A stretch of 64,000 bases of DNA from Streptomyces sp. yr375. Its GTDB lineage: Bacteria > Actinomycetota > Actinomycetes > Streptomycetales > Streptomycetaceae. The notes beneath the pieces were generated by a model. That model did no database searches. It was not told where the DNA came from and saw only the letters and a program-made list of their open reading frames with translations. Positions 15,635 through 23,752 of this stretch are shown piece by piece (the stretch's first letter is position 1; every line of letters begins with the position of its first letter). The stretch spans positions 310,001 through 374,000 of the forward strand of contig NZ_FOFF01000002.1 in the NCBI RefSeq assembly GCF_900110755.1. Direction: 5' to 3'. The translations under genes were made by a program, and so were the position numbers.

Positions 15635-16669
15635 GTGAACGCAAGGCGTAGCGCACTGACCCCGCAGATGGCCCAGTACGACGACTTCGTCGACCGCGCG
15701 GAGACCCGCTGGGTGCCCTACCTGATGTACTTCCACCGCGCTGACTACCGATCCGAGGTCGTGAACACGGACCGCCTCGGGTTCCGTGTCTCGCACGGCG
15801 CGACCGGCACCGCCTCCGTCGTCGACGCACCCGCCGAGGGCACGGTCAACGTACTGGCGGGCAGCTCCACCGCGTTCGGCGTGGGCGCCACCCGCGACGC
15901 CGCCTCGATCCCATCCCGCCTGTGGACCCGGTACGCGCCGTCCGCCCCCTGGCTGAACCTCGGCGCCCGCGGCTACTGCTCCACCCAGGAGACGATGCTC
16001 TACCTGCTGCACCGCGAGATGCTGCCTCCGGTCGACCGGATCGTCATCCTCTCCGGGCTGAACAACCTCGCGCTGGCCGGTCTGCCCCGCGCCCTGCAAG
16101 GCGACTACGGGGCCTTCTTCTTCTCCGGCGAGTACTACCAGCAGATGGAGGAGCTGCGCTCGCGCCACCGCAAGGCCAGGCGCACCGGCCGGTTCGGGCT
16201 CGGGGAGCGCAGGACCGCCGCGCCGCAGGCACCCTCCGACGAGACGCCGGTGACGCTCGACGAACGCCTGGCGACCGCCGTCGAGCGCACGGCGCTCGAC
16301 CTGGAGCGGTTCAAAGTGCTCGCCGGCACATCCGGCACCCGCGTCTCCTTCGCTCTCCAGCCGCTCGCCACCTGGGTACGCGAGACACCCGCCCGCGAGG
16401 AGGCTGCACTCTTCGCCGAACTGGACCGGAAGGAGTCGGCGTTCTGGCGGCTCTTCGGGGAGATCGCCCCCGCCGAGGTCGGACGCCGTTACGCCGACGG
16501 CATCGCGCAGGCGTGCGCCAAGCACGACGTGGCGTTCCTGGATCTCAACCCGCTCGTGGCGGCCGCCGCGGATCCCCGGCAGTGGCTGTTCGTGGACCGC
16601 GCGCACTTCACCGACGAGGGCTACGACCTGGTCGCCGGCCTCCTGGCCACCGGCCTGGACCTGACCTGA
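15635..16669 (+). CDS. SGNH/GDSL-type hydrolase-like protein
   Basis: The 344-residue protein shows the SGNH block I serine in GSSTAFG (76-82), a block III-like SGLNNL and block V in FVDRAHFTDEGYD with Asp321 and His324. There is no signal peptide. Proteins of this type, sometimes labelled inducer of phenazine A, occur next to SxtI-type carbamoyltransferases and small SxtJ/DUF5989-like membrane proteins, as they do here. The substrate is unknown; acyl transfer or deacylation of the cluster product is a reasonable guess. It is the first gene of a rightward run in which most genes touch or overlap, and it is divergent from the LuxR-type regulator. Confidence 0.8.
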   Translation: MNARRSALTPQMAQYDDFVDRAETRWVPYLMYFHRADYRSEVVNTDRLGFRVSHGATGTASVVDAPAEGTVNVLAGSSTAFGVGATRDAASIPSRLWTRYAPSAPWLNLGARGYCSTQETMLYLLHREMLPPVDRIVILSGLNNLALAGLPRALQGDYGAFFFSGEYYQQMEELRSRHRKARRTGRFGLGERRTAAPQAPSDETPVTLDERLATAVERTALDLERFKVLAGTSGTRVSFALQPLATWVRETPAREEAALFAELDRKESAFWRLFGEIAPAEVGRRYADGIAQACAKHDVAFLDLNPLVAAAADPRQWLFVDRAHFTDEGYDLVAGLLATGLDLT

Positions 16670-16710
16670 CCCCGCGCACCCGCACCCGCCGCTTCCGAAG
16701 GGAGCCACTC

Positions 16711-16836
16711 ATGGCACTGCTGCACAGACTGCTCGGATTCCTCAAGCGCACGTGCAAACCCAAGTACAGGTCCAAGTACAGGTCCAAGCGCAGGTCCAAG
16801 TCCAAGGACGACGCCTCCATCTACCCGATGTTCTGA
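16711..16836 (+). CDS. 41-residue basic peptide (DUF5989-like remnant or precursor peptide)
   Basis: ATG 16711 has GAAGGGAG upstream. The N-terminus MALLHRLLGFLKR is amphipathic, the middle is Lys/Arg/Tyr/Ser-rich with YRSK repeats, and the end is DDASIYPMF. DUF5989 proteins that accompany SxtI/SxtJ-type carbamoyltransferases begin in a similar way and end in a motif like APFIYTLF, so this may be a short member whose membrane segment was replaced by a repeat. Alternatively it is a substrate peptide for the diiron enzyme encoded next. There is one cysteine and no leader/core pattern of a known RiPP class. It lies 42 bp after the SGNH gene and 45 bp before the diiron enzyme gene. Confidence 0.7.
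   Translation: MALLHRLLGFLKRTCKPKYRSKYRSKRRSKSKDDASIYPMF
16762..16797 (+). repeat. Three tandem 12-bp units in the 41-residue peptide gene
   Basis: AAGTACAGGTCC twice and AAGCGCAGGTCC once, in frame, giving K-Y-R-S, K-Y-R-S and K-R-R-S. Confidence 0.9.
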
Positions 16837-16881
16837 CACCCCGGAACCACCAGAAGCATCGGAACCACAGGAGGAGCGTCG

Positions 16882-19140
16882 ATGCAACGCCAGCAGGCGG
16901 AGACCGGCACCGCCGGCCTCCGCTCCCGGGTCGCCGCGGCGGACTGCCGCACCCTGTACGTCCAGGTCGCGGACCCGGAAGGAATCCCCCCGCTGGTCAC
17001 GATCCCCGACGAGCCGGCCGAGGCGCGAGCGGCGACCGCCGATGCCCTGGAGGAGTGGGAGTGCCGGGCCGGCGACTGGTCGGCCCGGGCCGGTGACCGC
17101 TATCGCGCACTCGCGGCCCGGGCCGCCGACCAGGAGTCGCGGGACGCCCTGGTCCGCCGGGCCGTCCTCGGCACGGCCCCGCTCGCGCTGGTCTCCGGTG
17201 CCTGGCTGCAGTGGCTGAGCGGTCCCGGCAACGGCGACAGCGAACTGACGATGCGCACACTCTCCCTCTACGCCCAGGACCTGGGCGCCGGGCATCCCCG
17301 CGCGGACCGGGGCAGCGCGTATCTGGCGCTGCTGCACCATCTGCGGCTCGCGGAGCGCGTCGTACCCGCCGCGCGGCTGGCCCAGGACCCGCAGGTGTCC
17401 GACCTGGCCTTCGCCCTGCCCGCGCTGCTCCTGGCCATGAGCCGACGGCCCGACGAACACCGCGCGGAGCTGCTGGGCGCGGATCTGTGCCTGCGCGCCG
17501 TCGGGCTGCTCCCGCCCCTTGCCGCGGTGCGCGAGCTGCTTCCGGCGGCGGCCGACTGGACCGCCCTGGACCCGGGGGCCGCCCGTCACCCGGACGCGCC
17601 GACCGGCCTCGCGCTCGCACGCGCCGCCGCTGCCGCGCTGCTGGCGGAGACTCCGGCCGCGCCGGGGCTCCTCACGGGTTTCCGCTGGGCACTGGACCTG
17701 CTGCGGCACTGGAGCAGCGGCCTCGACCAGGAGGTGTCGGCCGCCCTGGATCCGGCCTACGACATGGCGGAGCTGCTGAGGCTCCGGGCCCGCGAAGCAG
17801 CCCTGTACCACCGGGAGTTCGAGTTCGAGGGCCGCTCGCTCGGCGACTGGTTCACCGAGGCCCGCACCGCACCGCACGGCCTGCTCCGGGCCCTCGCGAC
17901 CAGCCGCCTCGTCAGACCGGGACACCCCGAGCGCAGCCCACTGCTGCGCGGCCTGATCTCCGAGAACGGTCCGATGTTCCGGATCTTCTCACCCACGGAC
18001 GAGGCCGTGATCCGACGCTGGATCCGTTCCCTGCCAACTTGCAACGGCTGTAAGGAAGTTGACCGTACGGAAGTTGGCCGTAAGGAAGTCGGCCGTGAGG
18101 GGGAGGGCCGTAGCGGGGCGGACCGTACCGGACAAGGCGCGGCACAGCCCCCGCCGCTCCCCGCACCCACCGTGGCATGGCGACGCGTCGCCGCACAGCC
18201 CGATCGGGCACCCGGTTCGCTGCGCGAGGCGTACCACCTCCTGCTCAGCCGTACGGACACGCGCGCGTTGCACCAGTACGCGACGGGATACGTGCACGGC
18301 CGGCTCGCTCGCTCCCGCGTCGGGTGGGACACGGCCGCGCATCTGCCTCCGCGCCGCCGGGATCCACGGGGGCTGCGCCCGTGGCTTCAGGAGCAGCACG
18401 ACCGGCACGGCCGGGAATTCGAACAAGGGGCGGGCACCCCTCTGCCCACCAAGGAGGCGCTGATCGAGGCCACGGTGCAGCTCGCGCCCCTGACCCTGAT
18501 AGACGGGAGCTGGCTGCAGGGCTTCACGGACTACGGCCATGCCTCCTCGGACGTCGGCCATCTCCTCTTCTCCACCTACTGGGACGAACTCGGCAACGGC
18601 GACCTCCACCTCAACCACCCCCTGATCTACCGCGAGGTCCTGCGGGAGATGGGCGTCGAACTGCCGCCCACGGCCTCCCGCGAGTTCGCGCGGTGGCCCG
18701 GGTTCCGCGACGAGTCGTTCGAGCTGCCGGTGTACTGGCTGTGCGTCGGGCGGCTGCCGCGTACCTTCCTGCCGGAAGTGCTGGGACTGAACGTGGCGAT
18801 GGAACTGTCCGGCGTCGGCGGCAGCTACCGGCGCGCTCGCATCGCCCTGGAGAAGTACGGGTTCAGCACCCGCTTCGTCGACATCCACAACACCATCGAC
18901 AACATCGCCACCGGCCACTCCGCCTGGGCCGCCGACGCGGTGGACGCGTACCTGGCCACCGTGCCCGCCGTACTGGGCCAGGGCCGCGAACCGGAGATCT
19001 GGGAGCGGGTCAGGACCGGCTACCGGTCACTGACCCCGCCCGACGGACTGCTCGCCAGAAGGGCGGCCCGCCAAGCCACCCGCGCGTACGAGACCCGGCA
19101 GAACCGTGAGAACCACGAGAACAAGGGAGAGACGCATTGA
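16882..19140 (+). CDS. Heme-oxygenase-like diiron enzyme (iron-containing redox enzyme family)
   Basis: The 752-residue protein has a C-terminal heme-oxygenase-like diiron domain. Candidate iron ligands are Glu569 in YWDELGNGD, His579 in HLNHP, Glu641 in NVAMELSGVG, and His669, Asp673 and His679 in DIHNTIDNIATGHS. Such enzymes use O2 to oxidise amines, amino acids or peptides in natural-product pathways. The N-terminal 400 residues are helical and unassigned. They contain a run of 15-bp repeats (KEVDRTEVGRKEVGRE) in a linker at about 391-405. The preceding small peptide gene and the following transporter gene (TTGA overlap) put it at the centre of the cluster. The substrate cannot be named from sequence. 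Confidence 0.8.
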   Translation: MQRQQAETGTAGLRSRVAAADCRTLYVQVADPEGIPPLVTIPDEPAEARAATADALEEWECRAGDWSARAGDRYRALAARAADQESRDALVRRAVLGTAPLALVSGAWLQWLSGPGNGDSELTMRTLSLYAQDLGAGHPRADRGSAYLALLHHLRLAERVVPAARLAQDPQVSDLAFALPALLLAMSRRPDEHRAELLGADLCLRAVGLLPPLAAVRELLPAAADWTALDPGAARHPDAPTGLALARAAAAALLAETPAAPGLLTGFRWALDLLRHWSSGLDQEVSAALDPAYDMAELLRLRAREAALYHREFEFEGRSLGDWFTEARTAPHGLLRALATSRLVRPGHPERSPLLRGLISENGPMFRIFSPTDEAVIRRWIRSLPTCNGCKEVDRTEVGRKEVGREGEGRSGADRTGQGAAQPPPLPAPTVAWRRVAAQPDRAPGSLREAYHLLLSRTDTRALHQYATGYVHGRLARSRVGWDTAAHLPPRRRDPRGLRPWLQEQHDRHGREFEQGAGTPLPTKEALIEATVQLAPLTLIDGSWLQGFTDYGHASSDVGHLLFSTYWDELGNGDLHLNHPLIYREVLREMGVELPPTASREFARWPGFRDESFELPVYWLCVGRLPRTFLPEVLGLNVAMELSGVGGSYRRARIALEKYGFSTRFVDIHNTIDNIATGHSAWAADAVDAYLATVPAVLGQGREPEIWERVRTGYRSLTPPDGLLARRAARQATRAYETRQNRENHENKGETH
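18052..18096 (+). repeat. Three tandem 15-bp units in the diiron enzyme gene
   Basis: The units AAGGAAGTTGACCGT, ACGGAAGTTGGCCGT and AAGGAAGTCGGCCGT are in frame and encode a charged linker. Confidence 0.85.
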
Positions 19141-19754
19141 GCCAGGTCCTCGCCTTCATCGCTGTCGCCCTGGTGGTGAACCTGACACCAGGGCCGGCGA
19201 TGCTGCACTGCGTCGCGAGCGGCGTCAGCAGAGGTCCGCGGGCCGGCGTCCGGGCTGCTCTGGGCGTGGAACTCGGGGTCTTCGTCTACGTCGTGGCGAC
19301 CGTGACCGGGCTCGCTGCGCTCCTGGTCTCGGCTCCGACGGCGTACACCACGGTGCAGCTCATCGGAATCTGCTTCCTGACCTACATGGCCTGGACGAGT
19401 GTCCCGCGCGGCACGCAGGACGAAGGGGAGGACGGCGCCACCCAACAGGGTTCCGGGTCCCGCCCGTTCGTCAAGGGCTTCCTGCTCAACGTGTCCAATC
19501 CGAAGATCGCCCTGTTCTTCCTGACGATCCTTCCCCAACTGGTGCCCTCCGGAGCCGGCTCCTGGCAGTTGCTCGCCTTCGGGCTGGCCTTCAACCTCTC
19601 CGGATTCACCGTGAACACCCTGGCGGGCCTGCTCGGCCACCAACTCGCCCCGGCCACCGACCGGTTCAGTCCCGTACGCGGTGTCCTGCCCTGGATTCCT
19701 CCCGCGGTGTTCCTTCTCCTCGCCGCGGCCGCGCTGTGGAGTGTGGTGACGTGA
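19137..19754 (+). CDS. LysE/RhtB-family exporter
   Basis: The 205-residue membrane protein starts at TTG 19137, overlapping the diiron enzyme stop by 4 bp with AGGGAGA upstream. It has the family N-terminus (VNLTPGPAMLHCVASGVSRG, cf. TPGP in LysE/RhtB) and about six hydrophobic segments, including GVELGVFVYVVATVTGLAALL and a C-terminal helix. An acidic/Gln-rich loop at about 98-112 separates the halves, and NPKIALFFLTILPQ is the conserved mid-protein motif. Family members export amino acids or small amino-acid-like compounds. In this cluster it is likely to export or confer resistance to the product. Confidence 0.88.
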   Translation: MSQVLAFIAVALVVNLTPGPAMLHCVASGVSRGPRAGVRAALGVELGVFVYVVATVTGLAALLVSAPTAYTTVQLIGICFLTYMAWTSVPRGTQDEGEDGATQQGSGSRPFVKGFLLNVSNPKIALFFLTILPQLVPSGAGSWQLLAFGLAFNLSGFTVNTLAGLLGHQLAPATDRFSPVRGVLPWIPPAVFLLLAAAALWSVVT

Positions 19755-20494
19755 TGCGAGAACGACTGGAGGCCCTGCGGGCACGAACGGCTGCCGCGGC
19801 CGTGGCGGCAGGCCGACGCCCCGACGAAGTGGAACTGCTCGCCGTGTCCAAGGGACACCCGGCCGCCGCCGTCCGCGAGGCCCTCGCCCTCGGTCTGGAG
19901 CGCTTCGGCGAGAGCTACGTCGGCGAAGCCGTCCCGAAGGCGGCCGAACTCGGCGGCTCGGGTGCCCGGTGGGTGTACCTGGGTCCGATCCAGACCAACA
20001 AGACCAGGCTCCTGGCGGAGAACTTCTCCTGGGTGCTGGGGCTCTGCTCGCACAAGGCGGCCCGACGGCTCGACGCGCAGCGCCCCGACGGCCTGCCGCC
20101 GCTCCAGGTGTGCGTCCAGGTCAACGCCGACGGCGATCCGGCCAAGGCGGGCCTCGCCCCAGATCGGCTCGACCCGTTCCTGGAGTCGATCCAGGACCTG
20201 AAGCGCCTTACGGTCCGCGGCCTGATGACCATTCCGCGCAAGACGGAACCGGAGCCGGCGACGGGGGCGATGCCTGTGACCGGTCCACCCGCCTTCACCG
20301 TACTGGCCGACCTGTTCGCCAAGCACGTCGCGGCGGGGCACCCGTGGAACACCCTCTCCATGGGGATGAGCGGCGACTTCGAGGCCGCGATCGTTGCGGG
20401 ATCGACGCAGGTGAGGATCGGGACGGCACTGTTCGGCCCGAGGCCCGGCAAGCCCGGCGCCCAGGCCGACGGAGAGGGCGCTCACCATGGCTGA
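19754..20494 (+). CDS. YggS/PLPBP-type pyridoxal phosphate protein
   Basis: The 246-residue protein starts at ATG 19754, which overlaps the exporter stop by one base. It has the PLP-lysine motif LLAVSKGHP, GERFGESYV, the LGPIQTNKTR loop and the C-terminal LSMGMSGDFEAAIVAGSTQVRIGTALFG signature. Housekeeping YggS proteins buffer PLP and sit near ftsZ/sepF in actinobacteria. This copy lies inside a biosynthetic run, between a LysE exporter and a carbamoyltransferase, so it probably has a dedicated role with an amino-acid-derived intermediate. The sequence departs from the usual HHIGxLQxNK (here WVYLGPIQTNK). Its stop overlaps the next start by 8 bp. Confidence 0.85.
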   Translation: MRERLEALRARTAAAAVAAGRRPDEVELLAVSKGHPAAAVREALALGLERFGESYVGEAVPKAAELGGSGARWVYLGPIQTNKTRLLAENFSWVLGLCSHKAARRLDAQRPDGLPPLQVCVQVNADGDPAKAGLAPDRLDPFLESIQDLKRLTVRGLMTIPRKTEPEPATGAMPVTGPPAFTVLADLFAKHVAAGHPWNTLSMGMSGDFEAAIVAGSTQVRIGTALFGPRPGKPGAQADGEGAHHG

Positions 20495-22367
20495 CCTCGT
20501 TCTGGGCATCTCCGCGTACTACCACGACAGCGCGGCGGCACTCGTGGACGGCGCGACCGTCGTCGCCGCGGCGCAGGAGGAGCGCTTCACCCGCCGCCGC
20601 CACGACCCGTCCTTCCCGGCACACGCGGTGACGTACTGCCTGGCCGAGGCGGGCGCGACACTGCGGGACGTCAGCGCCGTGGCCTACTACGAGGATCCGG
20701 CGCTCAAGTTCCGCCGCGTGATGGCCTCGTACGCGGGGGCCGCGCCGTTCGGCTTCGCCGCGTTCCGGGACACCCTGCCGGAATGGCTGAGCTGGAAACG
20801 GCGGCCCGAACAGACCATTCGCCGAGAGCTGGCGGCCCTCGACCCTGGCCCCGGCCCCGGCTTCGGCCTCGAAGCGGTGCCGGAGATCGTCTGCCGCCGC
20901 CATCACGAGTCGCACGCGGCCTCGGCGTTCTTCCCGAGCCCCTACGAGTCCGCGGCCGTGCTCTGTATCGACGGGGTCGGCGAGTGGGCGACCACCTCGC
21001 TCTGGCACGGACGCGCAGACCGGCTCGAACCCCTGGCCGAGCTGCGGTTCCCCCACTCGCTCGGCATGCTGTACTCCGCGTTCACCTACTTCTGCGGATT
21101 CAAGGTGGACTCCGGCGAGTACAAGCTCATGGGCCTGGCCCCCTACGGCACCCCCCGCTACGCGAACCTGATCCGCGAACGGCTGATCGACCTCAAACCC
21201 GACGGCTCCTTCCGCCTGGACATGCGCCACTTCGCGTTCCTGCGCGGTCAGGTGATGACCGGCCGCCGTTTCGAGGAACTCTTCGACGGTCCGCGCCGCC
21301 ACCCCGAAAGCCCCCTGACGGAGCGCGAGTTCGACCTGGCCGCCTCCGTGCAGCAGGTCACCGAGGAAGCGGTGCTGCGGCTGGCCAGGGAGGCGCAGCG
21401 GCGCACCGGCGAGACCAGGCTGTGCCTGGCGGGCGGGGTGGCGCTCAACTGCGTCGCCAACGGCCACGTCATCCGCGAGGAGATCTTCGACGGCGTGTGG
21501 GTGCAGCCGGCGGCCGGTGACGCGGGCGGTGCCCTGGGCGCGGCGCTGGCCGTCGCGATGGAGGGCGGCGCCGAGCGCGCCCACCTCGGGAGCGGCCGGG
21601 ACGCCATGTCCGGCGCCCTGCTGGGCCCCGCCTACCGCGACGAGGAGATCCAGGCGTACCTGGACGGCGCGGGTGTGCCGTACACCCGGCTGGGGACGGA
21701 CGCGCTCGCGGCCAGGACGGCCGCGGAGCTGGCGCGGGGCAAGGTGGTGGGCTGGTTCCAGGACCGGATGGAGTTCGGGCCGCGTGCCCTGGGCGCGCGG
21801 TCGATCCTGGGCGACCCCCGCGACACCGGGATGCAGTCCGCGATGAACCAGAAGATCAAGTTCCGGGAGTCCTTCCGCCCCTTCGCACCGGCCGTCCTCG
21901 CCGACGACGCCCAGGACTACTTCGAACTCAAGCAGGAGAGCCCCTACATGCTGGTGGTAGCCGACGTAGCCGCAGCCCAACGACTGCCCGCACCGAACTC
22001 CACCACAGACGCCGACACGGAGGCCGGCCCCCGAGGACTGGACCGTCTGAAGATCCACCGCTCGACCGTCCCGGCCGTCACCCACGTGGACATGTCGGCG
22101 CGCGTGCAGACCGTGAGCCGGGAGGCCAACCCGGCCTTCCACCGCCTGCTGACCGCGTTCAAGGCCGAAACCGGCTGCCCGGTCCTGGTGAACACCTCGT
22201 TCAACGTGCGGGGCGAGCCCATCGTCCGCTCACCCGAAGAGGCGTACACGTGCTTCATGCGGACCCGGATCGATGTCCTAGTACTAGGCGGCTTCCTCCT
22301 CCTGAAAGAGAACCAGCCACCCTGGCACGAGGACGCCGACTGGCGCACCGAAATCCCCCTCGACTGA
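20487..22367 (+). CDS. O-carbamoyltransferase (NodU/CmcH/TobZ/SxtI family)
   Basis: The 626-residue protein carries both parts of the family: an N-terminal kinase-fold (TsaD-like) domain with GISAYYHDSAAALV, the metal-binding RRHHESHAASAF and CLAGGVALNCVANG, and a C-terminal carbamoyl-transfer domain with EFGPRALGARSIL and FRPFAPAVL. It should transfer a carbamoyl group from carbamoyl phosphate, via carbamoyl-AMP, to a hydroxyl of the cluster product. The combination with an SGNH protein, an SxtJ-like peptide and a DUF5989-like peptide recalls the sxtI-sxtJ-sxtK module of saxitoxin-type pathways. It overlaps the YggS-type gene by 8 bp and is followed 26 bp later by the SxtJ-like gene. Confidence 0.92.
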   Translation: MADLVLGISAYYHDSAAALVDGATVVAAAQEERFTRRRHDPSFPAHAVTYCLAEAGATLRDVSAVAYYEDPALKFRRVMASYAGAAPFGFAAFRDTLPEWLSWKRRPEQTIRRELAALDPGPGPGFGLEAVPEIVCRRHHESHAASAFFPSPYESAAVLCIDGVGEWATTSLWHGRADRLEPLAELRFPHSLGMLYSAFTYFCGFKVDSGEYKLMGLAPYGTPRYANLIRERLIDLKPDGSFRLDMRHFAFLRGQVMTGRRFEELFDGPRRHPESPLTEREFDLAASVQQVTEEAVLRLAREAQRRTGETRLCLAGGVALNCVANGHVIREEIFDGVWVQPAAGDAGGALGAALAVAMEGGAERAHLGSGRDAMSGALLGPAYRDEEIQAYLDGAGVPYTRLGTDALAARTAAELARGKVVGWFQDRMEFGPRALGARSILGDPRDTGMQSAMNQKIKFRESFRPFAPAVLADDAQDYFELKQESPYMLVVADVAAAQRLPAPNSTTDADTEAGPRGLDRLKIHRSTVPAVTHVDMSARVQTVSREANPAFHRLLTAFKAETGCPVLVNTSFNVRGEPIVRSPEEAYTCFMRTRIDVLVLGGFLLLKENQPPWHEDADWRTEIPLD

Positions 22368-22393
22368 CCAACCTGACAAGAGAGAACCGCCCC

Positions 22394-22558
22394 ATGGCCC
22401 TCACCACAACCACAAGGAACCTTGCCCTCCTCCTGCTCTACTGGCTGATCGTCGTCCCGGCGGGGTCGGCGGCGAGGCTGGTCCGCGATCCTCTGCACCG
22501 AGTCGTGGACCGAGACGCCGAGAGCTACTGGATCGACACCAGACGCACCCACGCCTGA
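22394..22558 (+). CDS. 54-residue SxtJ-like membrane peptide
   Basis: ATG 22394 begins a small protein with one transmembrane helix (LALLLLYWLIVVPAGSAARL). A soluble tail, RDPLHRVVDRDAESYWIDTR, follows. The tail pattern DPL..D...SYW matches the C-terminus of SxtJ-type proteins that accompany carbamoyltransferases. Full SxtJ proteins are about 130 residues, so this is a short form that lacks the first helices. AGAGAAC upstream is a weak ribosome binding site. As the last gene of the run it is followed by convergent lacI. It may tether the carbamoyltransferase to the membrane; that is inference. Confidence 0.72.
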   Translation: MALTTTTRNLALLLLYWLIVVPAGSAARLVRDPLHRVVDRDAESYWIDTRRTHA

Positions 22559-22645
22559 CCGGTCGCGGCAGGACCACCACCGCCGGTCGACAGGCCAACT
22601 CCAGCCACTCCGACGAGCGCCTCACCCCGCACCGAACGCCTCCGC

Positions 22646-23677
22646 TCAAGCCTCTCGCGCGGTGTCCGTGGGGAGTTCGCCTGAGCCTCGGATGATGAGG
22701 CGGGTGGGGACGGTGATGGTGTGGGCGCGGGTGCGGTCGCCGTCGAGGCGGGCCAGGGCTCGGGCCGCCGCTGTTCTGCCGAGCTCTTCCGGGTCCTGGG
22801 CGACGACGGTGAGGGCCGGCTCGAGGGCCTCGGCGAGCGGGACGTCGTCGAAGGCGACGACGGCGACGTCCTTGCGTCCGCTGCGGGCGAGTTCGGTGAC
22901 GATGCCCAGCGCGACGATGTTGTTGCCGGCGAACAAAGCGGTGGGGGGATCCGGCAGGCCCAGGAGTTGGACGGTGGCGTCGGACGCCCCGTGTTGGTCG
23001 TGGGCGCTGGTGAGCAGGGAGCGGTCGTAGGGGATGCCGGCGCTTTCCAGGGCCGTTCGGTAGCCGGCGAGGCGCTCGCGGCGGGTGTGGAGCTTGGTGG
23101 GCAGGTCGCCGACGAAGCCGATGCGCCGGTGGCCGTGGGCGATGAGATGGGCGACGCCGTCGTGCGCGCCCGTGCGGTTGGAGCTGACGACGCTGTCCGC
23201 GGCCAGGCCCGTGCCCGGCCGGTCGAGGAAGACGACGGGCAGGCCGGCGGCGCGGTGCGCCTTGAGATGGGTGTGGTCGGCGCCGACGGACGGCACGACG
23301 ATGAGGATGCTGACGCGGCGGGCGAGGAACTTGTCCGTCAGGGCGCGTTCGCGGGCGGGATCGTCCGCGGAGGAGCCCATGAGCAGGGTCAGCCCGCGTT
23401 CGCGGACGGTGTCCTCGATGGCGCGGGCGACGGCCCCGAAGAACGGGTTGGCGAGGTCGGGGATGACCAGGCCGATGGTGGTGTCGGGTCCTCCGACACG
23501 GATGTTGCGGGCCATGAGGTTCGGCTGGAAGCCGAGCTTGGCCACTGCGGCCAGTACCTGTTCCCTGGTCTGCGCGGAGGCGGGCCCGTCCTCGTTGAGG
23601 ACTCGGGAGACCGTCTTGGCGCTGACGCCGACTTCTCGGGCGACGTCGGCCAGGGTGGGGCGGCGGTTCGCTGCCAT
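22646..23677 (-). CDS. LacI-family regulator of the sugar import locus
   Basis: The 343-residue protein has the LacI helix-turn-helix and hinge (LADVAREVGVSAKTVSRVLN, then the LMARNIR region) and a periplasmic-binding-fold sensor (IGLVIPDLANPFF, VVFLDRPGTG, VVAFDDVPLAEAL). It is the last gene of a leftward set after the ABC importer genes, from which it is separated by a 9-bp stem hairpin. The palindromes TGTCA-ACGA-TGACA near the binding-protein gene, the PfkB kinase gene and the monooxygenase-fold gene have the central CG typical of LacI operators and are its likely targets. The inducer is probably a hexose or its phosphate. Confidence 0.9.
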   Translation of the reverse strand: MAANRRPTLADVAREVGVSAKTVSRVLNEDGPASAQTREQVLAAVAKLGFQPNLMARNIRVGGPDTTIGLVIPDLANPFFGAVARAIEDTVRERGLTLLMGSSADDPARERALTDKFLARRVSILIVVPSVGADHTHLKAHRAAGLPVVFLDRPGTGLAADSVVSSNRTGAHDGVAHLIAHGHRRIGFVGDLPTKLHTRRERLAGYRTALESAGIPYDRSLLTSAHDQHGASDATVQLLGLPDPPTALFAGNNIVALGIVTELARSGRKDVAVVAFDDVPLAEALEPALTVVAQDPEELGRTAAARALARLDGDRTRAHTITVPTRLIIRGSGELPTDTAREA

Positions 23678-23706
23678 GGAGGAAACCGTCTCCTGAGGGC
23701 TCTCGG

Positions 23707-23730
23707 TTCCGGCCGCGGCCTCGGCCGGAA
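23707..23730 (-). terminator. Hairpin between the ABC ATPase gene and lacI
   Basis: Perfect 9-bp arms TTCCGGCCG and CGGCCGGAA with a 6-nt loop, in the 75-bp gap between two minus-strand genes. It may reduce read-through from the transport genes into lacI. Confidence 0.5.
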
Positions 23731-23752
23731 GGTGCGAGAGCGGGTTGTGCTG

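Noticed and set aside
16711..16836. Lanthipeptide or lasso precursor
   Set aside because: Only one cysteine, no Ser/Thr-Cys core pattern, no cyclase, protease or RRE-type gene in the cluster.
19754..20494. Housekeeping yggS of the division cluster
   Set aside because: No ftsZ, sepF or other division genes adjoin; the gene overlaps biosynthetic genes at both ends.
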